From NCBI GenBank assembly GCA_964412395.1, contig CAYPOY010000222.1, positions 1 through 8,808 of the forward strand: 8,808 bases of DNA. The letters run 5' to 3'. Below the pieces are notes generated by a model. The model searched no databases and was not told where the DNA came from. It saw only the letters and a list, made by a program, of their open reading frames with translations. Position numbers and translations under genes: made by a program. The stretch is from CAYPOY01 sp964412395 (GTDB lineage Bacteria > Chloroflexota > Anaerolineae > B4-G1). The first letter of the stretch is position 1. Each line of letters begins with the position of its first letter. Below are positions 1 through 7,340 of this stretch, piece by piece.

Positions 1-2
1 GC

Positions 3-50
3 AAGCTGTGGAGCGAGGTAATTAAGAGTATCTACACCCAATTCAAATGA
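3..50 (+). CDS. possible C-terminal end of a plus-strand gene entering from the left edge
   Basis: Frame 3 is open from the window edge and reads a plausible protein tail (KLWSEVIKSIYTQFK) ending in TGA at 48-50. The other two plus frames hit stops earlier (TAA at 19-21 and 22-24). The residue mix, amphipathic with aromatic and Lys/Glu residues, looks more like real protein than noise. Fifteen codons are too few to assign a family. If real, this gene converges on the large minus-strand gene, leaving a 96-bp gap in which I see no convincing terminator. It could equally be chance open frame. Confidence 0.3.
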   Translation, partial: KLWSEVIKSIYTQFK

Positions 51-146
51 CGCACCGCGAGAATGGAAAATCATTTATGAATCCGACAGCAAGAAGTAGG
101 CTGCGCCACAGTGACCTGTTCAACCTCACAGCACCGACCGGCGCTC

Positions 147-3100
147 TCAGAGTTCTCCCAGAGTGGGCAGCGCAAGCACACCGATCGCGCGATGTCGACC
201 GGCGTTGCCGTGCCACCCCCTGCTCCGCCACACAACCCCACCACGGCTCAGGTGTCTGGCCCATTTCAGGATCTCTGCGAACGCTGACTCAGTCATCAAC
301 ACGAGCCACCCGCTTCCGACTTCAACATGCAAGCGCTCACTGGCCTGGTGCAAAGGACCATCGCTCCACCAGACGCTTTCGACAACCGGAGCACCTCGTT
401 GGTCTGCCCAGCGAAACCAGCCACCGGGGATCGGTTGCCATCCCAGTGCGTGACCTACTGCGGGATTGAACGCTAGCCAGTCAGCTCCAGGTGTCTCGAA
501 GTAACGTCCGTCACAAGCTATGACAAGATGATCCTCCGGCGCGTGTAAGCTCAGATAGTCAGACACCTGTGCGCTTAGGAATCTGGCAAACGGTGGGTGT
601 CCCCTCCCTACATCCAAACCGTCCCACAACCCGTCTTCGGCCACTGCTCTGATCGTCGCTATCCTCTCTTCCTCGGGCCACCTCTCTTGAAGACGCTTCA
701 GCCACGTCCACTCCCCAACAATGATCCAACCATCGGATGTTCGGGACCGCAGCAAAGAGAGCGAGTCCTCGGCTGTATCGAGCCAATCATCAGGCAGGCG
801 AATGTACGAGTAACCCTCGTCAGGGATACCTCCTATGGGGCTGACACATAGTAGGCGTCGATCTGGCCGCCAACGGATGAAAGCCGGATCATAGTGTATC
901 AGCACTTTCGACAGCCACCTCAGCGCATCTGGTGAGAGGTATCCTCCGTCATATAGCTCGGCCACCGTATAGGCGAGGGCATGTCTTGCTGGCGCAATGT
1001 GAGGCTTGTAATGGTCGTGGCGGAGTCCAACCTGATCAAGGAACACCGAAAGTCGCCTCGGATCGAGAGTCTCATTCTCAGTCAGCCACGTTCGCTTTGC
1101 CTCCAACCTCCGGAAATGCTGCACAGCTCGATAAAGCACGTTGTCTTCAGGTAGCCCGGCGGCTTCCGCGATTGCGCGGGCCTCGATATCCAGCGGACGC
1201 AGTATAAATGCCGGGTCGCCAACCAAGACCGGCACATCATCCTTTTCTACGACTTGCTCCGTCCGGTGAAGTGCAAGTGTAGGGAGATGAAGCATGTAGA
1301 TCGCTGGAGTCTTCCGCTCCACAGGTATCGGTGTCGGCGGCTTGTCGCTGATCCGTGCGTAGACAGCGCTCGCCATCAGACGAACAGTGAAATTCGGCGA
1401 CGAACGTAGCCTTTCCAACATTCCCTTGAAAGGCACAACGGTGAACGGATCTCCTATGCTCGCTGCGTCTAGCACCATCAACGCCCGCTCGACGGCTTGG
1501 TCGGTGCTTGCCAAAGATCCCTGCACGGCGGTCGTGACTGCTTGGCTGCCGTCCAGCAAGGCAGCGGTGCATGCCCGAACTGCCGCTTGCGCGACGGAGT
1601 ATGAGGGGTGATCGAGGTAAAGCGCGAGGAGGTCAGCTACAGCCCGGTCAGGAGTGTCTTCCTCCGGCGTGCCGACGGGATCCTCCAACATTGCCTCCAA
1701 TGCCGGTAGCGGCTCTACCGGGACGGTCGCGAACAACTCATCGAGGTAGGTCTCGATGGCAGGCCAGACCTCTGCAACAGGCACCTCGCCGCTCAGCAGC
1801 GTCAGCACGTCATATAGGTGCAGGACTACCCGGCCAGGGGCACGAAACCGTTCGCCAAGGTCGCGGGCATACAGCTCAATGGCCATTTCCCGTGCTTGAT
1901 CTGGATCGATAGCGATGAGCTGCTGTAGTGCCGTATGCCGCGCGCCTCCATCGAAATAGGGATCCCAACCCGATGCCTTCATCGCGTCCAGCGCCTGCTC
2001 GGCTAGCGTACATGCTGAGACGCGATCGCCGAACTCCAAGAATCGCTTACTCAACGCGACAAGCGACTGACTCAACTGATTCTCGCTCCACAGCTTTCCG
2101 GTCAGCCTTTCCTCGATGAGATCTTCGACTTCCCCGAGCTGGGGCTCGAAATCAAGTTGTGGGGCCAGGTGTTCCACAACGGCTGCCCAATCAAAGGACC
2201 TAGACTGTCCTCGGTCCTCAGCCTCAAGCAATGCCCGAAGATCATCTACCGTCCGTACCTGGGCCAGCACCTCGTCTGGCTCCAGACGCTCTCCGTTCTT
2301 AAGGTGAAGACTTTCATCCAGCTGGCTACTGCTATATCCTGACTGATCCTCAAATTCGGACGGCTGTACTTCCACTTGATCAGACGCGACGCCAATTGTG
2401 CGGAGGCCGGCGGCAACCCCACGATACCACCCTGCTCTGCTGTCGGCCAGGGTGTCAACCCTAATACGAGGGACCAGATACCGAGCCACGTCAAGCGCGG
2501 CATTGTTTCCGAGTTGATCTGATGTGCGCACAATGAGTGCCTCTACCAAGTCAGGCTCAGTACCTGGCACGAGGGGCAAAATAAGATCAACAACAGTATG
2601 AAGGACTTCCCTGACTGGAGGTTCTTGCGCATCCAGGGCTCCTCTGAGAAGACGAGCCACACCGCCTTGATGGCTTACGACGTGATGCTCAAGAAGGCCC
2701 TTCAGCAATCTCACCGCCCGACGCGGGCTCCACCGAAACACCACGTCCAAGAGCTCTTCCGCAGCGTCGCCCACTCCGGATGCACTTCCCTGAACACTAA
2801 GAATCCTCCGCAACATGAGGCGGGTCCGTTCTTCAGTTTGGTCGGGCTCTAACCCGTTGAAGCGGCCCAACCAATTGACCCATCCGGGGAGTTGGTAGTC
2901 CTTTTCGCTCAGAATACCTCTCGCTGCCCTGACCATCCGCCGAAGCTCTATGACCGCCGCTTCAGGTTTCCCAAGCGCGAGCCAAGCTTTTGCCTGTGCC
3001 TCACATGCTTCTACTCGACTGTACGGATCAAGGTCCTGGAACATGACAGGTTCGATTCGGTGAAGCTGTGCTTTTGCCCACGCTTGATCCGCTCCGACTC

Positions 3101-6100
3101 CGACAAGCGCGACAACGAGTTCGCGTTGGAGGTTGGTTCCCCACAAGGGTCCTTCGTCAGGATCTGTCCAGCGTGCTCCGAATTCTTCCCTGAGAGCTGT
3201 CACAACTTCGTCGCCATGCGCAGCCGCCGCTGCTACCACATAGCGTAACACATCAATACGAGCACCCGTCACAGTCAAGTGAAGCGACATACGCCCCGGT
3301 GTCCACCATGGTCCTAAGAAGTCGAGGATCCAATGTACCTCCTGCAGGAACGTGACCGGTTTCAGACAATGGCCTGAACGTCCCCATGCCCACAATCGGG
3401 CCAGGCAGAAAACCGCCAGTGCAACTTGGCACCATCCGGCTTTCTCCTCGTCCTTGACGTACTCGCTGAAGCTAGTGTGCGCCTCGGCTTCCCTCAGAAG
3501 CGCTCTGGGCTCTCGTGTTTCGCCGACCAGGTAATGGAGCCGTGCGCATCGGAATCGAAGTTCATGAAGGGTTGGTTCTTCCTCTCGGTGCAAGCTCATG
3601 TCCTGCAACGGCATAGGAGAGAGGTCACTTGCCCAGGCCCGGGCTACCGCCTCGTCGTTCGCAACGCGCAGCGCCAGTTCGGCTACGGAGAGACGGGCCT
3701 CCGTCCGCCAACGTCCTGCATCAGCGTCGAGCTCTGCCGGCTTCAGCATCGCAAGTAACTCGCGCAGAAGCGTGCGGGCTCTATCGATCTCGCTGGTTTC
3801 TTGTGCCCGTTCGGCGGACCGGAGCAGCGCAAAGAACCGATCCAGCCGGTCTCTCTTCTCATCCAGGGCATCGAACAGAATTTGCCACGCTGCCCAGTCG
3901 CCCCGCTCACCACAGGCGAGTGCACCTTGAAACAGCAACCAGTTTTGGAGCTTATGGCTCGCTCGTTCGGGATTCTCCCTTTCAGGCCGCCTGGACTCGG
4001 TGCGGATTCGCCGAACCACCTGTACCGTTTCCTCAGGACCGCGAAAGACCACTGCGCTCTGCACCCACTCACGGAGGAGGTCCCAGAGGTTCTGAGGCCG
4101 AGTGTGATCGTCGGGAATCGGTCGGCCAGATAAGGATTCCAGCGGCTCGGCCAGCTCGAATAGACGTCGCCCCTCCCTCGCAAGGCCAGCTTCGATCAAA
4201 CGAGTACTGAGACGGAGTGCCTGCTCTGCACCAACGCGGAGCCGGTTCCCATCTCGGAGATGCTCGGCTGCTGTCACAGCCTCACCGGCCTCAAGTAACA
4301 GGTCGGGGAGCAAGCGGTCTTCCAGCGTCCAAGCTCGCTGCTCCAGTGCCGCTCCCACGAGCGTCAGCCGGGCCAATGCTACCACATCCCTGTACACGCC
4401 AGCGGCCTGGAGCGCCAGTCGGGCGTCGGTCTGAACGGCATCAAGTGGCCGGAGCGCCTCGATTTGCTCTCGGAACCATTCCTGTGTAGCCATTGCTACT
4501 ACGGCGTCGTATTCCCCAGCGCTGTATCGATGATACAGGGCTTCCCATCGCCACGGCACCGGCGACGTTTCATAACGCCCAGCAAGCTCGCGATGGTACG
4601 CTTGGTTCTGTTGCTCTGCCGTCTGGCCTGGAAGCAGTTCTGCAGTCCGCTCCTGGAGAAAGAGACGGAAGCTGTTGTGGAAGAATACCCAGCGATCCTC
4701 ACCCTCCTCCTCGAAGTATTGAAGGAACAACCGCTGAAGCCTGCGGAGAGCAACTGGCTCCAGCCACCCCCCGGCCCACGTCATTGGGATTGCCCCACGT
4801 ATCCTGGCTAGCAGCCCCAGTGTGTGCACAAGAACGTCGTCGTCCTGTATGTCCCGCCAGTGTCCCCAGTACTGCTCCTCGATATCGTCCTTGTACGGGA
4901 TTGCCTCATCCAGTAACCTGGCGCGCTCCTCTGAACACTCGGCCAGACGCAACTGTTTGAGCAGATAGATCAGCGCAAGGGGATGTCCAGAGGAAAGATC
5001 AAAGACCTGTTGGCGCTCATCCGCATTAAGGATGGGCACAGCCTCTTCCGCGATTGTGTGCACGTCCGAGGGGGTTAGCCGGCCCATTTCGATCCGTCGC
5101 TCTTGCTGATTAAGGACGTGGTGCACACGAGGCGGAAGGTTTGCGAGTTCGTCAGTCTGGCTCCCTACAACGATATACACGCCGTCATGCACAGCCTCCG
5201 GAGGCGGAAGGTCGCGCAGCAAAGAACGCTCCGGGCACTGTTCGCGCGCGATATGATCGAGTCCGTCAATCAATATCACGGACTTTGTCTCAGTCACCAC
5301 GTAGTCGTCTCCGAGTGCCTGGAGCTGCCTATGAAACAAGTTGAGCAGTGCAGTCCGGTCCGACGGATCGGGCCGCTCGGCCCTCTCAATTCCTGCCTCC
5401 TGCAGCCGAAGCGTGACGTCGTGGAGAAAGTTAATCGACTCCCCTCGCAGGACTGATGGGTCCTGTGCTTCAGGGACATAGGCGTAGTACCGGACAAGTC
5501 GAATCGGGAGGGCCCGGAGCGTCCGCGTGAGCAGTGTGGATTTACCCGAACCGGGTGGGCCAAACACGCCAACATACCCTCCAGGAAGCCCTGTGAGCGC
5601 GGCCTTGACCGCTTCCACTGTGTTCTGAATTGGTCGGTATAAGAACATCGGAGCGGGGAACTCGTGGATATTGCGATAAGCGTAGCGTCGCGTCCAGCCC
5701 AATCGCCGCAAGAGCTCCTCATGGCTGAGTTCGATAATGCGCTCAGCTCCTGCTGCCGTCGCGAAGAGGAAGTTGCTGAGGGCCAGCACGTCCGCGCCCT
5801 CTTCGGGAAGGATTGCCTGAAAGTCCAGCGAGCAGTCCAAAACGAATGCCGGGAACTCGTCGGCTGAGAGGCCGCCAGCGGTGCGAATCGACTCCCATAC
5901 AGCAGCCCACTCTCCCTCTAGATCGAGCCTCCCGCGGAGTTGCGTCGGGCGCCACGCTTGTGCGATGAATGCAGCAAAGTGGTATGGGGTTGGGGGGGAG
6001 CCGATCTCTGGCCTCGACGCGCTCGTAGATGAGGAAGGTATTGCGTTTGTGACAAGGTGAACAACGACCCTACGACGAGGATGTAGCGTTCGCAACCGCC

Positions 6101-6392
6101 GCCAACCGTCTGCAAGTTGCGCAATCAGTGATGGTTCCTTGTTTGTGCCATGTACCAGGTCACGCAGCGTGACCGTTCCACGGTACTGCTTCCACTTCAC
6201 TTGGTAACCATCGACACGGGCAGTTCTCGCGATTTGAAGGTCATCAACACGGCCAGCCTCTGGATCGGCTACCCGCACCCATTCCATATCGCCCTTCTTG
6301 AGTGCGTCGAGAATGGCTGCTGCGCCGACTAAGTATTGGGGCCTGTAACCGCTCACGGCCCGTCGCTCACCTTCACCGGGTCTTGTACTCAT
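147..6392 (-). CDS. Avs-like defence protein: DUF4297/Cap4-type PD-(D/E)XK nuclease fused to STAND NTPase and a very long C-terminal sensor region
   Basis: An intact 2,081-residue protein. Residues about 10-190 form a nuclease domain: GYRPQY at 15-20, then acidic residues (E37, D50, D51) and the QVK core at 64-66, matching the E...D...QxK pattern of DUF4297/Cap4 endonucleases. Residues about 260-500 are a STAND-type ATPase with Walker A GPPGSGKS (278-285), Walker B ILIDGLDH (373-380) and a GHPL motif (469-472). A winged-helix-like FHNSFRLFLQ (571-580) follows. Residues about 590-1560 are helical, TPR-like; about 1580-1685 look HEAT-like; 1697-2081 are Trp-rich and unclassified. By analogy with Avs proteins, the C-terminal part should bind a phage product, the NTPase oligomerise and the nuclease cut DNA; this is inference. 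I chose ATG 6392 because the best promoter lies between it and the upstream ATG at 6500, and because it starts just before the conserved GYxxQY region. The Shine-Dalgarno is weak (GAAAGTGA, far upstream). An intact frame of this size argues for current selection. Confidence 0.87.
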   Translation of the reverse strand: MSTRPGEGERRAVSGYRPQYLVGAAAILDALKKGDMEWVRVADPEAGRVDDLQIARTARVDGYQVKWKQYRGTVTLRDLVHGTNKEPSLIAQLADGWRRLRTLHPRRRVVVHLVTNAIPSSSTSASRPEIGSPPTPYHFAAFIAQAWRPTQLRGRLDLEGEWAAVWESIRTAGGLSADEFPAFVLDCSLDFQAILPEEGADVLALSNFLFATAAGAERIIELSHEELLRRLGWTRRYAYRNIHEFPAPMFLYRPIQNTVEAVKAALTGLPGGYVGVFGPPGSGKSTLLTRTLRALPIRLVRYYAYVPEAQDPSVLRGESINFLHDVTLRLQEAGIERAERPDPSDRTALLNLFHRQLQALGDDYVVTETKSVILIDGLDHIAREQCPERSLLRDLPPPEAVHDGVYIVVGSQTDELANLPPRVHHVLNQQERRIEMGRLTPSDVHTIAEEAVPILNADERQQVFDLSSGHPLALIYLLKQLRLAECSEERARLLDEAIPYKDDIEEQYWGHWRDIQDDDVLVHTLGLLARIRGAIPMTWAGGWLEPVALRRLQRLFLQYFEEEGEDRWVFFHNSFRLFLQERTAELLPGQTAEQQNQAYHRELAGRYETSPVPWRWEALYHRYSAGEYDAVVAMATQEWFREQIEALRPLDAVQTDARLALQAAGVYRDVVALARLTLVGAALEQRAWTLEDRLLPDLLLEAGEAVTAAEHLRDGNRLRVGAEQALRLSTRLIEAGLAREGRRLFELAEPLESLSGRPIPDDHTRPQNLWDLLREWVQSAVVFRGPEETVQVVRRIRTESRRPERENPERASHKLQNWLLFQGALACGERGDWAAWQILFDALDEKRDRLDRFFALLRSAERAQETSEIDRARTLLRELLAMLKPAELDADAGRWRTEARLSVAELALRVANDEAVARAWASDLSPMPLQDMSLHREEEPTLHELRFRCARLHYLVGETREPRALLREAEAHTSFSEYVKDEEKAGWCQVALAVFCLARLWAWGRSGHCLKPVTFLQEVHWILDFLGPWWTPGRMSLHLTVTGARIDVLRYVVAAAAAHGDEVVTALREEFGARWTDPDEGPLWGTNLQRELVVALVGVGADQAWAKAQLHRIEPVMFQDLDPYSRVEACEAQAKAWLALGKPEAAVIELRRMVRAARGILSEKDYQLPGWVNWLGRFNGLEPDQTEERTRLMLRRILSVQGSASGVGDAAEELLDVVFRWSPRRAVRLLKGLLEHHVVSHQGGVARLLRGALDAQEPPVREVLHTVVDLILPLVPGTEPDLVEALIVRTSDQLGNNAALDVARYLVPRIRVDTLADSRAGWYRGVAAGLRTIGVASDQVEVQPSEFEDQSGYSSSQLDESLHLKNGERLEPDEVLAQVRTVDDLRALLEAEDRGQSRSFDWAAVVEHLAPQLDFEPQLGEVEDLIEERLTGKLWSENQLSQSLVALSKRFLEFGDRVSACTLAEQALDAMKASGWDPYFDGGARHTALQQLIAIDPDQAREMAIELYARDLGERFRAPGRVVLHLYDVLTLLSGEVPVAEVWPAIETYLDELFATVPVEPLPALEAMLEDPVGTPEEDTPDRAVADLLALYLDHPSYSVAQAAVRACTAALLDGSQAVTTAVQGSLASTDQAVERALMVLDAASIGDPFTVVPFKGMLERLRSSPNFTVRLMASAVYARISDKPPTPIPVERKTPAIYMLHLPTLALHRTEQVVEKDDVPVLVGDPAFILRPLDIEARAIAEAAGLPEDNVLYRAVQHFRRLEAKRTWLTENETLDPRRLSVFLDQVGLRHDHYKPHIAPARHALAYTVAELYDGGYLSPDALRWLSKVLIHYDPAFIRWRPDRRLLCVSPIGGIPDEGYSYIRLPDDWLDTAEDSLSLLRSRTSDGWIIVGEWTWLKRLQERWPEEERIATIRAVAEDGLWDGLDVGRGHPPFARFLSAQVSDYLSLHAPEDHLVIACDGRYFETPGADWLAFNPAVGHALGWQPIPGGWFRWADQRGAPVVESVWWSDGPLHQASERLHVEVGSGWLVLMTESAFAEILKWARHLSRGGVVWRSRGWHGNAGRHRAIGVLALPTLGEL

Positions 6393-6411
6393 GTTGAGAT
6401 TTTGTTCACTT

Positions 6412-6435
6412 TCAAAGCCCCTTTCTGGGCTTTGA
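6412..6435. promoter_or_regulatory. perfect palindrome over the predicted transcription start (operator or leader hairpin)
   Basis: TCAAAGCCC (6412-6420) and GGGCTTTGA (6427-6435) are perfect 9-bp inverted arms around a 6-nt spacer CTTTCT. The site abuts or overlaps the -10 box and covers the predicted +1, 20 bp upstream of the start codon. A repressor bound here would block transcription of the large gene. Transcribed in full it could form a hairpin in the leader, but a start near 6428 would leave out part of one arm, so a protein operator is the better reading. No T-run follows, so it is not a classical terminator. Confidence 0.5.
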
Positions 6436-6463
6436 TCATAGCATGGGTGCCTCAGAGCGGCAA
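6435..6463 (-). promoter_or_regulatory. sigma70-like promoter of the nuclease-STAND gene
   Basis: On the minus strand a -35 TTGCCG (6458-6463, 4/6 to consensus) is separated by exactly 17 bp from a -10 TATGAT (6435-6440, 5/6). Transcription would start near 6428 and give a leader of about 36 nt to the ATG at 6392. Its position downstream of the ATG at 6500 argues against that longer start. Prediction only. Confidence 0.55.
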
Positions 6464-6521
6464 GAAGGTTTCTCTTGTCCGGCAGACGACGGTGCGACAT
6501 CCTCCGCTTTTGATCAAGGCC

Positions 6522-6664
6522 CAGTATACGACTTTATCGTCAGATGGATCATCGAGGCGTGAGGGTCACAGCCGTTCAGTATACAACCTCACTTGCCTAG
6601 ATTGACGTCAAAACCGCCGGAATCCGAGGGTTTTGGAGTCGCTCAGTATACAACTCTATTGTCA
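6522..6664. repeat. three direct copies of a CAGTATAC(G/A)AC motif
   Basis: CAGTATACGACTTTATCGTCA begins at 6522, CAGTATACAACCTCACTT at 6577 and CAGTATACAACTCTATTGTCA at 6644. All are in the same orientation, spaced 55 and 67 bp. The first and third also share the pattern ACT.TAT.GTCA after the core. On the minus strand the core reads GTTGTATACTG. The embedded GTATAC is itself palindromic. They lie between the truncated antitoxin ORF and the promoter of the large gene, so regulator binding sites are the simplest explanation. Degenerate element ends or recombination sites are alternatives. Confidence 0.55.
6609..6635 (-). terminator. possible weak terminator hairpin between the small ORF and the large gene
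   Basis: CAAAACC (6609-6615) and GGTTTTG (6629-6635) pair perfectly, with a possible inner CGG/CCG pairing after a mismatched step. The hairpin ends in only four T residues on the minus strand. It sits between the stop codon of the antitoxin-like ORF and the promoter of the nuclease-STAND gene, where a terminator would be useful. The short T-run keeps confidence low. A perfect 10-bp palindrome TTGACGTCAA (6602-6611) overlaps its edge. Confidence 0.28.
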
Positions 6665-6666
6665 TT

Positions 6667-6765
6667 CTACACCAGCACCCGCTCCACGACTTCATCCACC
6701 GGGGCCGGTCCTGCCAGTTCATCCAGCGTTTTCTGGATGGCCTCACGCTTTGTCATGCGGTACAT
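6667..6765 (-). pseudogene. truncated ParD-like antitoxin ORF (32 codons)
   Basis: ATG at 6763-6765 is preceded by a good Shine-Dalgarno AAGGAG (6774-6779) at 8-nt spacing. The peptide begins MYRMTKREAIQKTLDELAG and ends ...VVERVLV at a TAG. From memory, the MTKREAIxKxLxEL...VxEVxERV opening matches small addiction-module antitoxins of roughly 60-90 residues, whose later part binds the toxin. Here the frame stops after the N-terminal helix, and no toxin gene follows. I read it as a remnant cut off next to the CAGTATAC repeat. A very short functional peptide is possible but less likely. The good ribosome site suggests recent decay. Confidence 0.5.
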
Positions 6766-6804
6766 TTTCCCAACTCCTTTCCCAGGAGTGGTGTCGCGCG
6801 ACGT

Positions 6805-6876
6805 CGTGGTGAGCCTTTCGGCGGAGTTTACCCTGAGCGTAGTCGAAGGGCTCAGGAGAGACTCTGCCGAACCACG
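6805..6876. repeat. nested palindromic repeat (REP/MITE-like) with CCTGAGCGTAGTCGAAGGG core
   Basis: Three arms nest: CGTGGT (6805-6810) with ACCACG (6871-6876), TTCGGC (6817-6822) with GCCGAA (6866-6871), and CCTGAGC (6832-6838) with GCTCAGG (6850-6856). From memory, the inner word CCTGAGCGTAGTCGAAGGG is a common dispersed repeat in Chloroflexota and other environmental genomes. The element fills the gap between the 93-aa gene and the antitoxin remnant. It would fold into a long stem in RNA and could modulate the 3' end of the upstream transcript. A reduced sister copy lies at 8515-8542. Confidence 0.65.
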
Positions 6877-6898
6877 CCGGGGTGCGCCGGCCCCCTGG

Positions 6899-7180
6899 TC
6901 ACAACCGCCTGGCGATCTCGCGCTCGTACTCCGGGAAGTACCGGCCGATGACGGTGAGGTCGAAAGAGCGCAGGATTGATTCCTTGGGCTCACGTTCCAA
7001 AAGGAAGCGAAACGACTCGATCACCAGCGCCTCGGGGCTGACCTTGCCCCCAGACAGCCGCTCATAGTCGGCCTTCCGAAGGGTCACACGATGACGGCTC
7101 TCTCCTCTCCCCTCCTTCACGGTCACCTGTAACTCGTATGTATCACCGTGGTCCGTTTTTTGCACTTCGATGTTCGCCAC
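6899..7180 (-). CDS. conserved-looking 93-aa protein of unknown function
   Basis: GTG start at 7178-7180 with an excellent Shine-Dalgarno AGGAGG (7188-7193) at 7-nt spacing, and a sigma70-like promoter about 90 bp upstream; TGA at 6899-6901. The N-terminal half (MANIEVQKT...YELQVTVKE...RHRVTLRKADYERL) should form beta strands. The C-terminal half (VIESFRFLLEREPKESILRSFDL...YFPEYEREIARRL) is mainly helical and rich in charged and aromatic residues. The IESFRFLLEREPKESIL...FDL..I..YFPEYE pattern resembles a family of about 80-95-aa hypothetical proteins I remember from environmental bacteria, but I know no function. There is no signal peptide, membrane segment or catalytic motif. The size and the neighbouring antitoxin remnant would fit an antitoxin or small regulator, but that is a guess. 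Confidence 0.82.
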   Translation of the reverse strand: MANIEVQKTDHGDTYELQVTVKEGRGESRHRVTLRKADYERLSGGKVSPEALVIESFRFLLEREPKESILRSFDLTVIGRYFPEYEREIARRL

Positions 7181-7266
7181 TCCTGAACCTCCTCTCTATC
7201 GCGCTTATCCTCAACCCACCGTTCCGCGCCAGGGCCGCCAGACAGACGCCGATCAGCACTATTGCA

Positions 7267-7295
7267 ATTATACGTACGATGGCGGGGAAGGGCAA
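7267..7295 (-). promoter_or_regulatory. sigma70-like promoter of the 93-aa gene
   Basis: A perfect -10 TATAAT (minus strand, 7267-7272) lies exactly 17 bp from a -35 TTGCCC (7290-7295, 4/6). Transcription would start near 7260, giving a leader of about 80 nt. The -35 shares the TTGCC stem with the promoter of the large gene. The twin palindromes at 7341-7380 lie about 80-120 bp upstream of the predicted start. Confidence 0.6.
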
Positions 7296-7340
7296 GAGCG
7301 CGCTAACTGACTGCGTGTCCCCACCGCTTCCCGCCGCATC

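Noticed and set aside
3629..4210. 193-codon plus-strand open frame opposite the large gene
   Set aside because: It is antisense to a well-supported coding frame, is Arg/Pro/Ser-rich, lacks motifs and fits the usual shadow pattern in GC-rich coding DNA. The other plus-strand frames under the large gene were dropped for the same reason.
6393..6500. Upstream ATG at 6500 that would lengthen the large protein by 36 residues
   Set aside because: GGAGG there directly abuts the ATG with no usable spacing, the extra residues look unlike domain sequence, and the best promoter and palindrome lie inside this stretch.
6667..6993. 108-codon minus-strand frame running through the palindromic repeat
   Set aside because: Its first 76 codons translate repeat sequence (LSPSTTLRVNSA), a familiar artefact of this repeat. 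Only the last 32 codons have their own ribosome site, and these are reported separately.
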